The translations under genes were made by a program, and so were the position numbers. The notes under the pieces are model-generated. The model worked only from the letters and a program-made list of their open reading frames with translations, did no database searches and was not told where the DNA came from. From Thalassia testudinum (taxonomy: Eukaryota; Streptophyta; Magnoliopsida; Alismatales; Hydrocharitaceae), in contig JAZHRO010000013.1 in assembly GCA_037157565.1 (NCBI GenBank), positions 114,032,001 to 114,096,000 on the forward strand: a stretch of 64,000 nucleotides of DNA. Reading direction: 5' to 3'. This document shows, piece by piece, positions 11,011 through 23,585 of this stretch (position 1 is its first letter; each line of letters begins with the position of its first letter).

Positions 11011-12897
11011 TGACGAGTCGAGTTTCCGCTATGCGTTGTAGTATTTAAGTGGTGGAAAAATTGATTAATCAACAATAAAAATAACCACTCACAGAAGAGC
11101 GGGTCGTGTCCACAGGGAGGCAATTATGTAATAAACTCTCGATTATTTCATATTCTTTCGGTTAAGTGCAAAATCCCTAGTCAAATCCGACATAAAATGC
11201 GATGGAAAGAAGATTCACAATAACTAAAAAAGATAAGGGTATATGTGCAATTTTTACCTCACTGAAATCTTCAATAAATATATGATGATTTTATGTAATT
11301 TTTAATTGACATATACTAGAGAAAATTGGTGCACATGTTAAGCCCAAAACCAATCTTGAAATAGGTGGATAACAATAATGTGCAATTATCAGAAAATATG
11401 AGTGTGCATTCACAATTTCGCCATAATAAAATAAAAATAAATAAAAATTAATTTCTGGTGGCAATGGCATTAGATGTAATTTTTAATTGCAAAGAAAACA
11501 GAGCTTTCACTCTCTCTCCTCCCACGAGAAAGAGAGAGCACCGGTGGGGCTTTCACACATAAGGGAGGTTGACCGGCGTGTGGGGATCACGATGACGGTG
11601 GCAGAACGATGCGAGGTGGCTGACGGTGGCCAGTGGGCGGAGGAGGGCCGTCGGTCTGTTGGAGGAGCCTACCTATGCTATGAAGGTGCTGCGGCGAGGT
11701 GGACGGGTGCTGGTGCCTGCAGGAGACGCAGCGCCTACGGTGCTTAAGAGGGGCACGCGGAGGTATGTGCGGCCTGGTAGGGTGAAGGCGGGCGGACAAC
11801 TGCAGGAGCTTGCAGGGGAGTGGGTGAGGCGAGGCAGTGCCTGTAGGTCACTTGGTGAGGGCACTGGTGCTAGAGTGGCATCAGCGCTGGAGTAGGGCAT
11901 GCACCTGCGGGTACGGGTGGCGAGGCGGGTATGCCTACGGGCGCGGCTGGAGATGATTGGTGGAGAAGGATCGGGTGCTCGCAGTTGGCTAGGGCGGTCT
12001 GTAGAGAGGGGAAGCACTGCGGTTGCGAAGGAGGGTGCTGGTACGATGCCTACAGTGCTTGGCAAGGGCACGGGTAAGCGGAGCAGCAATGCAGCACCTG
12101 AGGGTGCGGGCCTGGCAGTGGAGAAGGCACGCAGTGCCTTCAGGCGCAGTTGGAGGGAGCGCTGGATGAAGCGGCTGGTGAGGCGAGGTGGGTCTGCAGA
12201 GGTGGGGGGGTGCACTACAAGGAGGCGCTGGAGAGTGGATGGGGTGATGGTGCTGGAACGGAGGATGCACCTACGGGTGTGGCCTGGTAGGGTGAAGCGG
12301 GGCGGTGCGACTGATGGTGTGGTTGGCAAGGGCAGACGCAGCGCCTGCAGGTGCTTGAAGGGCATGGTGTAGGCTGGTGCGATGATTGGAGAGGCGGCTG
12401 GAAATGGGTGCGCACCTGCGGGTGTGCAAGGTGGAGAAGGAGTGGGCACAGGCACAGTGCATGCTGTGGAGCAATTCCCCGCAGAGGGAAGATGCAAATC
12501 TCCGCAAAAGGGGAGAAAGATCCCCTCTTCTATGCTCCTCCACCTCTTAACTCCTCTCCGCCGCCCTCCCAGGGATTTTCAAAAATCCTTTCTAAATATG
12601 GCCTCATTTGTTGAGGGAGGGTGGCGGAAGATTAGATAAATGTGCGGGAGGAGTTGTGGCTGGCATCGGATATGTGTTGGAGAAATTTATCCCCCCCTGT
12701 TCTTTCTAAATATTATTCCTACAATCATAAAAATGTAACATCATTACATATTAAGTTATAGAATACTATAAAATAGATGTAAACTTAAACCATGATGAAT
12801 GTAAACATTCTATAACTTAATGTAGTTATTAACAAACCTAAAAGGTACGATTAAAGTTACTTAGGCATAATATTAGTCCATTAAAATTGACTCATCA
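11011..12897 (-). repeat. Element D 3' LTR
   Basis: 1887 bp. In plus orientation it runs tgacgagtcgag to attgactcatca. It has a long GC-rich centre (11540-12500) full of tgcaggcgc/gcctgcgggtgc units, and AT-rich flanks. The long open frames in the centre are products of this GC bias. The CT/GA inverted repeat near 11508-11540 matches that in the E LTR. Confidence 0.9.
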
Positions 12898-14445
12898 AAT
12901 ACCCCCATGCCTAGGATTTGCTAGTCCCTAGCAAAAATAAAAAATAATAGAAGTAATAAGAAGATTTCTTCTTTTCTTATTTCAAAACTTTAGAGATCCA
13001 GACAAATGTGACGTGATAATAGCCTAAGTAACAAATCCAAGTGAAAAAGCCAATACACAATGGAAGTTCGTACTTCACCCTTGGTAAATATTGCTGTCGA
13101 GATAGGCAACTACTTCCCTCGGGGATAAAGCAGAGGATAATCTGTAATTTGACCCCGGCGCTTGGCTTAGGTAGGAGATATCAAGTTGAATGGATTTGTA
13201 TTTGGTAGCACACACTCATCTGGTGCTACATATAGTCTAGTACTGTAGACTCTAGATCTCTAGACTATTAGACAAGTCAACTCTGAGAGAGGCTACACAA
13301 TTGTGCTCTCTTGTTGTTCCTGAGCACTCCCTCTTTTCTTTCTTTCTGAGATCATAAATCTCGTTAGATTTAGAAATTGTACTCACTATTTGGTGGCCTC
13401 ACATGGCATCCACACTTCAATTAAAGCCCTAATAACTCTACAACTGAGTTAGAATCCTCAACCAGTATTCGGGTGATTAGAAATACTAAAAGGTAGGTAT
13501 GGGTCATATTTGGTGGAACGCGATAGGTGTTCTGTTGCCTTAGAAATAATGTTACATTATAACTTGGACCTTTTTTTTTGTAATATTTCTTCTTTTTCTT
13601 CTTTTCTTTTCTCTCTCTTTTTTTTATAATATAAATCAACATAATATGACACAGACTTTTATTTATGAGGCATTATTCATGATGATGATGGTCAAGAGGA
13701 TATTGTGTGGCTTATTTAGTGAAAGTGCCTATTCTCCGCACCTGGAAGGAATGGATAGGATAGGCGCATTTCTGACCTTTGACACTATTACCCTCCTTCA
13801 ACCGAGGACTCTATGAAGGACGGTCGTAACCATCCACCAAAGTTATAGCTTTATTAAGACTCAATCTCTGTGTATCTGCCTTATTTGGTGACTCTCAGGA
13901 ATTCACACAAAGTACGCACACAGGAACAGAGAGTGAAAACTACGCCTAACTCTGAAGTATCATCATCTAATTATCCAAAACGTAAGAGTCCTTGCATTAG
14001 ACTTAGCGCACCAGTAATCTCTCTACTTTCTTCTTACAAATATGAGGTGGATCTACTAGAAGATAGTATGCCTGACTCCCTATGAACTGTCCAAGGGTTC
14101 AGTGGACTACAAATGCTTATTGGTTTTCCTTGAGGATCCATTACCCAGTCTACGTGCACGTGAAATAAATGTACTGGATTCTAAACTTAAGAAATAATTC
14201 TGGAAGAAAAACCTCCAATGACAAAGGTATTTTGCTAGGGCTAACCCAATCAGCTCAAGAAAAGAGGAATTTTTTTTTATATATGCTCTAACCTAAATGC
14301 ATGAATACTTCCTAAAATGCAAATTAACCCCCCCATGCCTAAATCCTACAATGTCCCCATTGTAAAATTAAAACAGGAGGAGAAAGGAAAAGCATCACCT
14401 GACACGGTGTTATTCCGACCGTTGGGTTGCCTCCCAACAAGCGCT
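12898..14445 (-). other. Element D 3' noncoding module, from the end of its ORF to the polypurine tract
   Basis: Read on the minus strand it starts with agcgcttgttgggaggcaac (14426-14445), then the hairpin CAATG-GGGA-CATTG (14349-14362), a purine run (14328-14334), about 1.4 kb of noncoding DNA, and the polypurine tract gcatgggggtatt at the LTR border. Forms of CCACCAAATA lie at 13882, 13713, 13507, 13387 and 13199 (plus-strand tatttggtgg). The whole block aligns with 31741-33312 of E and more weakly with 39452-41036 of B. No gene is visible. Confidence 0.75.
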
Positions 14446-14479
14446 GCATTTTCTGTCAGCAGCCAGACTTAGAAGGAAC

Positions 14480-14986
14480 CTATAAGTCTGGTTCCAAATA
14501 GACAAAGTTAGGCCCCAAAAATATGCGTAACAGTGCAGGCCTAGAAAACAGGTAGCCACGGATGTTGGCGAGCTGATGATGCAACATAATACCAAATGCT
14601 TGCCAGAAGATATGAAAGCGAAGAACCTCATTGGCTACCTTGGGAGGTCTAGGAATAATAAACGGAATATGAAAAGGGACCTCTTGAAACAGAATAAGTG
14701 AAGGATAACAAGGATCCTCCAGAGTAGGACTGGTTTTAAAAGATATACACCTTATTATTTCAGACCCTTGAATGGCGAGAGTAAAAGTACAAGCATCAAT
14801 CCACACTCGTCATTCTACCCAAGGATGTACTGGCCTGATATGTTCTCCAGAAAGAATGTACATGAGCAGAGATCTGAGCCAAGGATCGGTTAGGGAGTAT
14901 AAGGGTTGTTTGTAGTGTTGGAAGGTAATGGTTAAGTCCAATGAGGGCTTAGTCAGTGTTAGGTCTAATTCCAACAATGATTCAGA
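14480..14986 (-). pseudogene. Element D ORF, C-terminal hydrophobic part, unrecognised
   Basis: A frame on the minus strand reads, with one stop near 14812, a roughly 150-residue ordered-looking stretch with aromatic and aliphatic residues, including PWLRSLLMYILSGEHIRPVH and IFLGPNFVYLEPDL. It is unlike gag, pol or the acidic region upstream, and I cannot assign it to a family. It ends shortly before the gggaggcaaccc motif. Confidence 0.4.
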
Positions 14987-16443
14987 TTATGTATACTCCC
15001 TAACAGTTGTAGACAACTGCATATTACCCTGCCTAACATTAATGATCGGAGTCATATTTGAATAAAGGGTAGACTCCAAATTACAACTCTTTGATGGCAG
15101 GGTCAAAATATATGAATCATTATTATTAAGCTCATCCCCGAATTCATTTGGTTCACTCAAATATTTGTCGAGGTGTATATGTGATTCATTAGGAGTTGGA
15201 TTAGTATCCTCAATTATTTCTAAAGGAGGATCAGTCTTAATATTTTGGAGCAAGCCTATATCATTGAATTTGTTATTATTCTCGAGGTATAAATCCTCAA
15301 TTGATGTGTTTAGTCCTCGAGAGTCTCCCATAGACTTCTCATTATTTTGTTTGTCCTCCTTTAATATCAACTCCTATTTTGATGGAGGATGACTCTCAAA
15401 AGAAAGGAGGAATCTGGATTTAATCATATTATTTCTATCCCCTGAAGGTAAATCCTCAAATGATAAATAATTCCCCTATGATTCACTCCAGATTTTCAGT
15501 CCAGGTTCCTCTACTAGGGCATCCTCATTTTCTAAATTAGACTCTTCATATCCCTGAGACCAAAATTGATCTAATCCATCCTCCATTCTTTTAGGGTCAC
15601 CTTCATTGGGTGTATTTAAATCCTCAGGATACTGAATGGTAGGTGTTGATTCCCTAAGTGGAGGGCCAGGAGTAGGCTCACTAAGGGGAAAATGAGATTC
15701 CACCAAATAATTAAGAGGGGAAATGATTGGAATAATATAACCTTGACCCGGGTTGGTAGGGGTAAGGAGAATACTGTCATTGGGGTCAAGGTCCTCAAGA
15801 GGTACCATCTTCCCTTGCTTTTGACTCCAATATAGTTCAGGTGGATAATCACTATGATCATTGTCCTCTAGTGGCCGTGTCTCATTGGAAGAGTCTAAGT
15901 GATAGCTACATAAAATTGGATCCCTATTGTCATTAGGTTTCTCAGAATTATTTTCATGATCATGATCGTATGGGTAAGGATCAGGACTATTGGGAAGCGT
16001 GTAGCTAAGTTGTCTTATTTCTTCATTTAACTGTTGACTATTCCTCAACATCTCTCTCATTGATTCCATCATTTCCTTATGTTGTTTTTGCATTTCTATC
16101 ATAAAAGATGAGAGGCTACTATTATCAGGTTGGGGAGGATAGTCAATTTCAGGCTCTGGTTGCCTAGAGGTATCGGTCCAACCTTGATATAGAAAATCAT
16201 GAAGGGTGGAGGGGTTGGTGTTTGCATGGAAGTAGGGATTTCAGGATTGGGAAATCCTACTCCTAGGCTCTGCTCAAAAGTGGGAGTTATCAAGCCAGTA
16301 CTCCCAGGATAAGAATAAGCATGATCCCATGAATTGTCAATGTACCCATCAAAGGATGGATACGCTCGGGGCATGGGATCCTGATTAAAAGAATGGAAGT
16401 ATTGACTCTGATAATCTAAATGATAGGAGTATGGGTAATCCAT
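14987..16443 (-). pseudogene. Element D acidic low-complexity ORF, frameshifted
   Basis: Three adjoining open stretches on the minus strand (16443-16099, 16102-15476, 15370-14987) look like one former ORF. It begins MDYPYSYHLDYQSQYFHSF, Tyr/Ser/Pro-rich, followed by a short predicted helix MIEMQKQHKEMMESMREML, then a long Asp/Glu/Pro/Asn-rich region. The layout resembles the ORF of element B. The helix recalls the MDELKAMMKAMQEHQ segment in the Gag of element E, so this could be a rearranged Gag, but there is no Retrotrans_gag core and no zinc knuckle. Confidence 0.55.
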
Positions 16444-17146
16444 ATCTTTAAGAAAAATAGTTTTAACTCTCTTAGGATTTAGTAGAATTCAGAATACAAG
16501 CAAAAACTTCCTAGAGAGTTCTACTATCAAAGCAAACGCAAATTCAGTGGGATCTTGTTTTTAGTAGATTGTAGGTCTTAGAATTAAATGTTCAATTGGT
16601 GGCCAAACAAGTTTTGCAAAAAATTATGCTTCCTAGGCCAATCTTCGCTGGTGCCTATAACCTACTCACAAGGGATGGAAGTCTCAAATCGAGCCCACAC
16701 ACGAGGAACCGAAGTAACTTGGTGGATAGGCTTGTTGATTTTCGACTAACTTCCCTTGTGATACAAAAGAGGAGAGGTAGAAATTTATCTAGTGACCTTA
16801 TGTGTGAGGTGCACAGTGTCTTAAGTGTGCAAACATACGATCGTGTTTTGATTTTTGAAATTTCACAAACAGGATCCTTTTGCACACAATTTTCAGTCAC
16901 AGATTTTAAGGTCCAACCTCTTAGCAATCCCAATTTTTAAAGTGACCACTGAATTAATTTGATTCATGCACCTTAGTGGTCTTAGATTTAGGTTCAATGC
17001 ATATGCATGACAGGTAATTGATGCTCAAGAGAAGATGTACCTTACTCTAGCTTTCTTCATGCAATGTATGAATGCAATGCAATAAAACTAAACTAGATGC
17101 TGCTCATTCAGTCCTAAGTGATCGTCCTATAGATATGCAGCTTTGG
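16444..17146 (-). other. Element D leader, inner part
   Basis: Noncoding. Read on the minus strand it shares blocks with the leader of element E (22740-23440), such as tgagcagca, tattgcattgca, aattcagtggtcac and tttgcacactt. No gene seen. Confidence 0.55.
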
Positions 17147-17799
17147 TGTCAGACCCGAGTAGGTTGTTAATATGATGATTTTATCATTGAAGTGTGTATA
17201 GTGGTTAACCTAAATCGGACCTAACCATCTCTTTACAAAATTGTTAACCTGGCCTACTTGATTTTATCTTGTCACTTTTAGGCCCAGGGTCGAACTCAGG
17301 GAAGTAGGGTTACAAGTCGAGTTTCTACGCCTTTCCTACAACGAGTCTCTTCCGTTCGTTTATTGTGTTTTTGGTGTTTTTTCTTATTTAGATTTTTTTC
17401 TGGTAATCTTTGTCCTTGAGGCACACTCTCAAAATTGGGTTCTTGACTTTGAGCCAAAACAGAGTTCCAAAAAGAGTCTTGCTATTCGCAAGATGGGGTA
17501 CCTGCAAGTCAAAGATTATCTTTTCTCTTTTATATATATTTTTTATCTTTTTTCTAACAGAAATAAAGTAAATACAGTATATATATATGTATATATTATG
17601 TATATAAAGGGGTGGGGGTGGGGGCGGAGATGGAGTGTAGCACGATGTCGAGTCAATCGTCATCTAGAGAGACGCAACCAACAGGATGAGGTGTCGCATG
17701 TAAGGTGTAGGATGGATGGTGGAAGATGAATGCGAACACGCTTTTTGTACGCGTGTATCGGGGAATATCAGCAATTGGTGCAGATAGTCCCGCGATACA

Positions 17800-18023
17800 A
17801 CGTATGGTAAATAATGTAAAAAAATATACATATGTATATATGTAAATATATCTATATGTATATATATATATGGCTATAAATATACAGGTATATATATATG
17901 TAGATATATATGTATATATATATGTGTGTGTGTGTATGTATATATAACTATATAGAGGTATATATATATGTATGTATAAGTATATAGTAATATATGTATA
18001 TATAGATATATGTAGCTAAGTAT

Positions 18024-18060
<37 letters not shown>

Positions 18061-18104
18061 GATCTATGTATGTATATATAGTTATAGATATATATATGTA
18101 TAGA

Positions 18105-18149
<45 letters not shown>

Positions 18150-18600
18150 GTGTATGTATATAATACTATATAGATGTATATATATATATATATGTATATA
18201 TATATAATAATAATATATGTATATAGGTATATGTATCTAGATATGTATATATATGTATATATAGTTATATAGATATATATATATATGTATGTATATATAA
18301 GTAGGTGTGTATATATGTATATATGTATATATATATATGTATCTATACTTAGTTATATAGGTAATATATATATAGATATATGTATATATGTAAGTATATA
18401 TGTATATTTATATAAGTATATGTATATATATATATACTTATATTTATTCATATAATAGTATCTATATACTTATGTATTAGTATTCATATATATATATTTA
18501 TTTATTTATATATATATATATATATGTGTATGTATGTATGCATGTATGTATGTATACTAATACATAAGTATATAGATACTACTATATGAATAAATATAAG

Positions 18601-18631
<31 letters not shown>

Positions 18632-18716
18632 GTATATAAATATATGTATATATATATGTATATATATATCAATATATAAGTATACATATATATATATATA
18701 TATGTATACAATAGAG
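17800..18716. repeat. Long TA/TATATG microsatellite
   Basis: About 900 bp of alternating TA with TATG, TATAG and TGTG interruptions, followed at 18720-18825 by GT-rich and GA-rich simple repeats. It lies downstream of the TATA box within the probable solo LTR. Confidence 0.95.
18429..18608. repeat. 57-bp near-perfect inverted repeat within the TA tract
   Basis: The arm 18429-18485 is the reverse complement of 18552-18608 with two mismatches, around a 66-bp TA/TG-rich centre. The arms contain non-TA words (tatttattcata, agtatctatatactta), so this is more than a chance property of a TA repeat. Confidence 0.85.
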
Positions 18717-19856
18717 TATAGGTGTGTGTGTTTGTGTGGAAGTGTGAGTGTAGGTGTGTGTGAGTGTCGGTGTAGAGAGAGTGAGAGAGTGTTGTGAGAG
18801 AGAGAGAGAGAGAGTGGGACAGGAGAGAGCAGCCGCTCTGCTGGAGGCGAGGGCGCTGTTAAGGTGTCTGGGTGCGAAGGGCATCGTCTGAGGACTTCAA
18901 ACTCGCACGCAGGCACGCAAGCACGCAGACAAGCGTGCGTTGGAGGGCGAAGGGCGTGGAGAGGAGATGCAGTGCACCGTGCTGCGCGAAGGCTGGCGCG
19001 GACGCTCGCAGGCGCCGACGAAGGGAACGGGCGAAGGCAGGCATGCGTGGACGAGTGTGGGTGAGGCGGACGGGTGCAGACGAGTGTAGGCAACGCGTGC
19101 GGAGACGTGCACGCAGGCTGCGGCCGGTTGCGGCGTGCCGGGTGATCGGTAAAGTGAGAACCTTTCCGGTCACCCTACTGTAGCCACAGTGTCGCGCAGA
19201 CTCGCGTGAACAGTGGCTATAGTGGTCGTCCACACCGTGCAACTGGGTACGGGCAGTTGTGTGAGTGCGGACGGCTCAACGCGTGCGGTAGAGTGGCTTC
19301 GGCTGCTGGCTTGTGGGCGGAAGGCTGCAACAGAGCGCGTGCTGGCATGCGTGGTGGAGGGCGAAGGCAACGCGGGCGCTGCTGGGGTGCGTGGTGAGGG
19401 TTGGCCAGCCACTGCAGTGACACGCGGCGACCAGCTATAGGCGGGAGAGAGAGTACTACAGAGCCAAGAATCAAAGGCGGAGGCGCCTGCAGGCATGTAA
19501 AGAAAGGTGAAGGCGGCCTGCAGGCTTGCGCGGAAAGGACTGGGGCGGCTGCTGCTGCTGCCTTGCCACTGAGCTTCAGACCTTGAAGCTTGCGGCAATG
19601 GCTAAAGGTCTTCAAGCGGAAAAAAAAACTAGAAAGAGCCACCACGCCCACCGGCTCTTTGAAGAGCTGGGTGGTGGTGGTCTCACTGTGGTGGTGTGCA
19701 CCACAGTGAGGGCTCCTGCCCGCCGAGTGTCTCCTCGAAGGAGGAGGGCCGGCGTATGGAGGGAGAGGGAGAGGAGAGGACGGCCTGGAAGGAGATGGAG
19801 CTGCCGGTGGTTTGGCTGCGAGGACCAGGCTTGTTTTTGAAGGTAGAAGCTGTGGT

Positions 19857-19864
19857 CTTTTATA
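19857..19864 (-). promoter_or_regulatory. TATA box of the solo LTR
   Basis: The minus strand reads TATAAAAG, with a GC-rich leader following. This supports the LTR call and its orientation. Confidence 0.55.
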
Positions 19865-20448
19865 AAGGAAGAAGGCATGGCTGGGAATGGCTGCATGCGG
19901 CTGTAGGGAGAGGTTGGAATGGCTTGGCAGGGAGAGGTAGCCGCAGGGAAGGGCAGCTGCAGGGAATGGCACGCGAGGAAGAAATTGCTCCATGCAGCCG
20001 CAGGGAGAAAGATTTAAAAATCAAATGGAAATAAAAATAGAGATGGGAATTTTGCAAAGATGCATCTAACGAAAAATGTAAAATGCAAGGCCACTTATTT
20101 CCTTCTCCTCCCTTCTCAATTAAATGCATGCATGCATGTATTTTTACAATGCAACTATGGAGACCTAATATGCATTGGTAATGCTAGGAAATAGCATAAG
20201 ATGGCACAATTGCAGGCGTATTTTTGCGGTGCAATCAAGCTTCTAGCAGGCAGTTTGAATATTTTTTTTTAATAATAAACAAACAGGCCTAATCTAACTA
20301 ACTAACCAAAATTCATTTCAAACAATTCAAATAATCCTATAATCTAAATAAATGGGAACACACTCCCAAAAATACGCTCCCTCATACAAGAGCGATAAGA
20401 AATAAAGTGGCACTGGGAACACGTTCCCAAAAATACCTGACAAGGGTC

Positions 20449-22338
20449 TGATGAGTCCATTTTAATGGACTAGTATTACGCCTGAGTAACTTTAATCGTA
20501 CCTTTTAGGTTTGTTAATAACTACATTAAGTTGTAGAATGTTTGCATTCATCATGATTTAAGTTTACATCTATTTTATAGTATTTTATAACTTAATAAGT
20601 AATGATGTTACGTTTTTATGTTGCAGGAATGATATTTAGAAAGAACAAGGGGGGGAATAAATTTCCCCAACATTTATCTGATCTTTGGCTAGCCGCAACT
20701 CCTCCCACACATTTATCTGATCTCTCGCCACCCTCCTTCAACAAACGAGGCTAGAAATAGCTAAGGGATTTGAAAATCGCTTAACTCACACATGTGCAAA
20801 GGAGAGGAGTTAAAGAGGAGGTGGAGAAAGGGGAGGAAGATCATCATCCAGAAAGTGGGCAACCCCAACATGCATTGTCGACCAGGACTTTCTTCCCTCC
20901 TGCTGGGGAACCATCATCCAGAAAGTGGGCAACCCCAGCGTGCACTATGGACCAAGATCTTCTTCCCCCCTGCCGGGGAACCATCATCTAGAAATGGGCG
21001 ACCATCACATGCACTATGCACCAAGTTCTTCACTGCTTCCTCCTTCCAACACAACCACCTTACGCACCCGCACAGCGCCTCTCCGCAGCCTGCAAGCACT
21101 GCCCTCGCCTCACCTGTGCCCCTGCAGGCACCCGCAGGAGCTGCACCGCACCACCCTCACCACCAGGCACCCTCTTCAGCGTAGGCGCTTCATCCTTCCA
21201 GCGCCTAGTGCTCCTCGCAGGCATCGCACGCCAAGCACCACCAGCGCTCCCCTCCAACGCTGCAGGCGCTCACGCCATCACGCCTGCAGGCACTCCAGCG
21301 CACACCGCCCACCGCGAGTGCAGACCACCCTAGCACCTATAGGATCCCACTCCACCACTCATCTCCAGCCGCCACTGCAGGCGCACACCACTTGCACCCA
21401 CCTTCAAGCACCCGCAGGCGCTGTGTCTGCCCCTGCCAGCCACACCATCACCGCGCCCCCTTCCAGCGTCCACCTCTAGCCGTGCCCGCAGGCACTGCAC
21501 GCCTTCATGCCTACAGGCGTCCGTCCACCTTCATCCTCCAGCCACACCCACATCCCCCCCTCCGCAGGTGTTGCACAGCCGCAGGCACCTCACCGCACTC
21601 CTCCTCCAACGCCCTACACAGCAACATTGCCCGATAGGCATGCCTCCTCCGGCGTCTTCTCCTCCGTCGACTGGCCACCTCTGGCCATCTCCATTGATGC
21701 CGCAACCTCCATCGGATCAGCCTCGTCTTTGCCAACCTCCCTTGCGGTTAACAGCCCCACCTGTGCTCTCTCTCTTGTAAGGACAAGAGAGAGCAAATGC
21801 TCTATTTTGACTTCAATTAGTTATTACATTTGCTGCCATTGCCAAAAGTTGATTTTTGATTTATTATTTTATTAATTGAATAAATTTATAGCCAATCCCC
21901 TTTAGTTTACTCCAATTAATTAGCCTATCAAATTGCATGATTATCTTCCCCCATCTATTAGCTTTGCATTAAATGGTGATATTATGCTTTACATTGGATG
22001 CCATTGAATATTTTGGGGTTGATTGATTTTATAGGAGTATTCTAGTAAAGGATAATTTACGTGATTGGTCCATATTTTTTCAGAAATTGCTTATTTGATT
22101 CATCTATTAGTGTTCTTTCTTTGGGATTTGGATGAATGAATGAAATTACTTTTAAGTAAACAAGAGGAAAATTTATCGTGAATTTATTGGTCTATTCCTC
22201 CTTGTGGATAGGACATCCGTTATTATGGTTTAAATTCATATCTGTTTAATCTTTGATTGAGAGATTTTCCACCACCTTTTGTGCTGCAACGATTTATTAT
22301 CTTAATATTAATTATTCAAAGTGAAAATCGCTCCGTCA
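20449..22338 (+). repeat. Element E 5' LTR
   Basis: 1890 bp, AT-rich at both ends with a GC-rich centre (20900-21760) made of ctgcaggcacc-like units. No clear TATA box was found. A CT/GA inverted repeat lies at 21768-21793. Confidence 0.92.
21768..21793. repeat. CT/GA hairpin in the LTR
   Basis: ctctctcttgt, loop aagg, acaagagagag: an 11-bp perfect stem at the border between the GC-rich centre and the AT-rich 3' third of the LTR. Similar inverted CT/GA repeats sit at the same place in the E 3' LTR (34660-34690) and both D LTRs (11508-11540, 36045-36080). Confidence 0.7.
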
Positions 22339-22341
22339 AAT

Positions 22342-22365
22342 TGGCGCCGTTGCTGGGGAGGCAAC
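22342..22365 (+). promoter_or_regulatory. Element E primer-binding site with overlapping hairpin
   Basis: TGGCGCCGTTGCTGGGGA (22342-22359) starts 3 nt after the LTR and fits the tRNA-Asp 3' end. GTTGC (22349-22353) can pair with GCAAC (22361-22365). Confidence 0.75.
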
Positions 22366-23585
22366 AGACGTAATAGATTTACTTCATTGTTTTTAAATAT
22401 TCTGAGTTGCGAAATTATCTGATCAATTTTTTTACTATGCGAGGAATCTGACAAGGCAACGAGGTGCAATAGAGCGGTGACAGCAACCACGAGTTAAGCC
22501 ACACGAGGAAACGATGAAGGAGACCAAGATCCTACTTTCGCAGAGGATTCTCCATCATCACAAATTTATTTCTGTCTTTTCGCCCTTGCAGTAATTGGGG
22601 CTAAATTTTTGGGGGTTTGTCCCTGCATTCTTTAGCTCTAGGGCTTATAATATTTTTTGTGCGTGCGTGATTCTATTTTCTGCTTGCCTGCTTTTAAAAC
22701 CAATAAAGAAAATATCGAGCTACCTATTTAGAAGTTGCATGCCCTTAGGTGCACGCATTTAGGGGTGATTGAGCAGCACATTAGATCTTATTATTGCATT
22801 GCAAGCATATTAGCATAAAGATTGCTAGAGACAGGTACATCTTTCTAACTTTTGCATCCAGCTCCTGTTCACGTATTTGCATTCAAATTAAAATCGAAGA
22901 CCACCAAGCTGTTTGAATTTACTAATTCAGTGGTCACATAACTAAAAGTGGAACTGACAATCAGATTCAACCCTAAAAGCAATTCACATTTGATCTGATT
23001 CTAAGGGACTTGTCTGTGATTTCAAAAGAAATTACAAAGATTTGCGGTGTGTTGCACACTTCTAACACTGAGCACGCACATTAGGCACCGCACTAAGGCT
23101 CGATCCCTTAAGGCTACAGGCACCAATCTCTTTATCGGTGAGACCCTTCTATTGTGCTTTGTGGTGGTGGTGATACTATCTTTTGACCAAGTGTTTTGAT
23201 ACTCCACGGAGGTGGACACCCCTTAAAGGAACAAAAGGGTAGTTAAAGGGCACTGCATACGCATCGCCTCAAAGGAAGGGTTCGCCCTACTTGCATCCCT
23301 TTGTTCGTCCTTGGAGTAACTTCTCACTTGATCACCTGGGAGTATCATCCAAGCAAAGTATAGGTCCTAGGGCACTCGAAGGTTGAATTAAGGCACGTAA
23401 TTACAGTGAAAAACTTGTTTGGCCATTTATATTAACTCATTCGACCTCCGCAATAAAGAAGGTTAAGATTTCAAGTCTACACCCCTCTTATACCACTTAT
23501 GTGGGAACGGAGGGATAAGTCTTGATCTTTTGACTTATCTTTGGAGTGAAGGTTTAACTTAATAAAAACCTAAACTGTGTTTTGT
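22366..23585 (+). other. Element E untranslated leader
   Basis: About 1.2 kb without a convincing gene. Parts are shared with the leader of element D (minus strand 16444-17146). Confidence 0.6.

Larger units (their letters stand above)
17147..20252 (-). mobile_element. Probable solo LTR of another Ty3/gypsy family, inside element D
   Basis: In plus orientation it runs tgtcagacccgag to agcaggca, about 3.1 kb. Flanks ctttg (17141-17145) and gtttg (20253-20257) match at four of five bases, with one extra g at the left border. Read on the minus strand it has an AT-rich start, a TATA box, a GC-rich leader, a long TA tract and, near the end, the ccctgagttcgaccctggg box (17284-17302). There is no primer site next to it and no internal region. 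Removing it makes the flanking D leader line up with E. Exact borders are tentative. Confidence 0.55.

Noticed and set aside
11673..12497. 274-residue minus-strand open frame, and similar long frames at 11899-12372, 20925-21479, 33832-34316 and 36091-37027
   Set aside because: All lie in the GC-rich centres of the D and E LTRs, occur on both strands and in several frames at once, and encode Pro/Ala/Arg/His-rich sequence without domains. They follow from base composition.
18557..19993. Several 100-260 residue frames in the GC-rich DNA right of the TA tract
   Set aside because: Overlapping frames on both strands in the leader part of a probable LTR; no recognisable domain and no consistent codon pattern.
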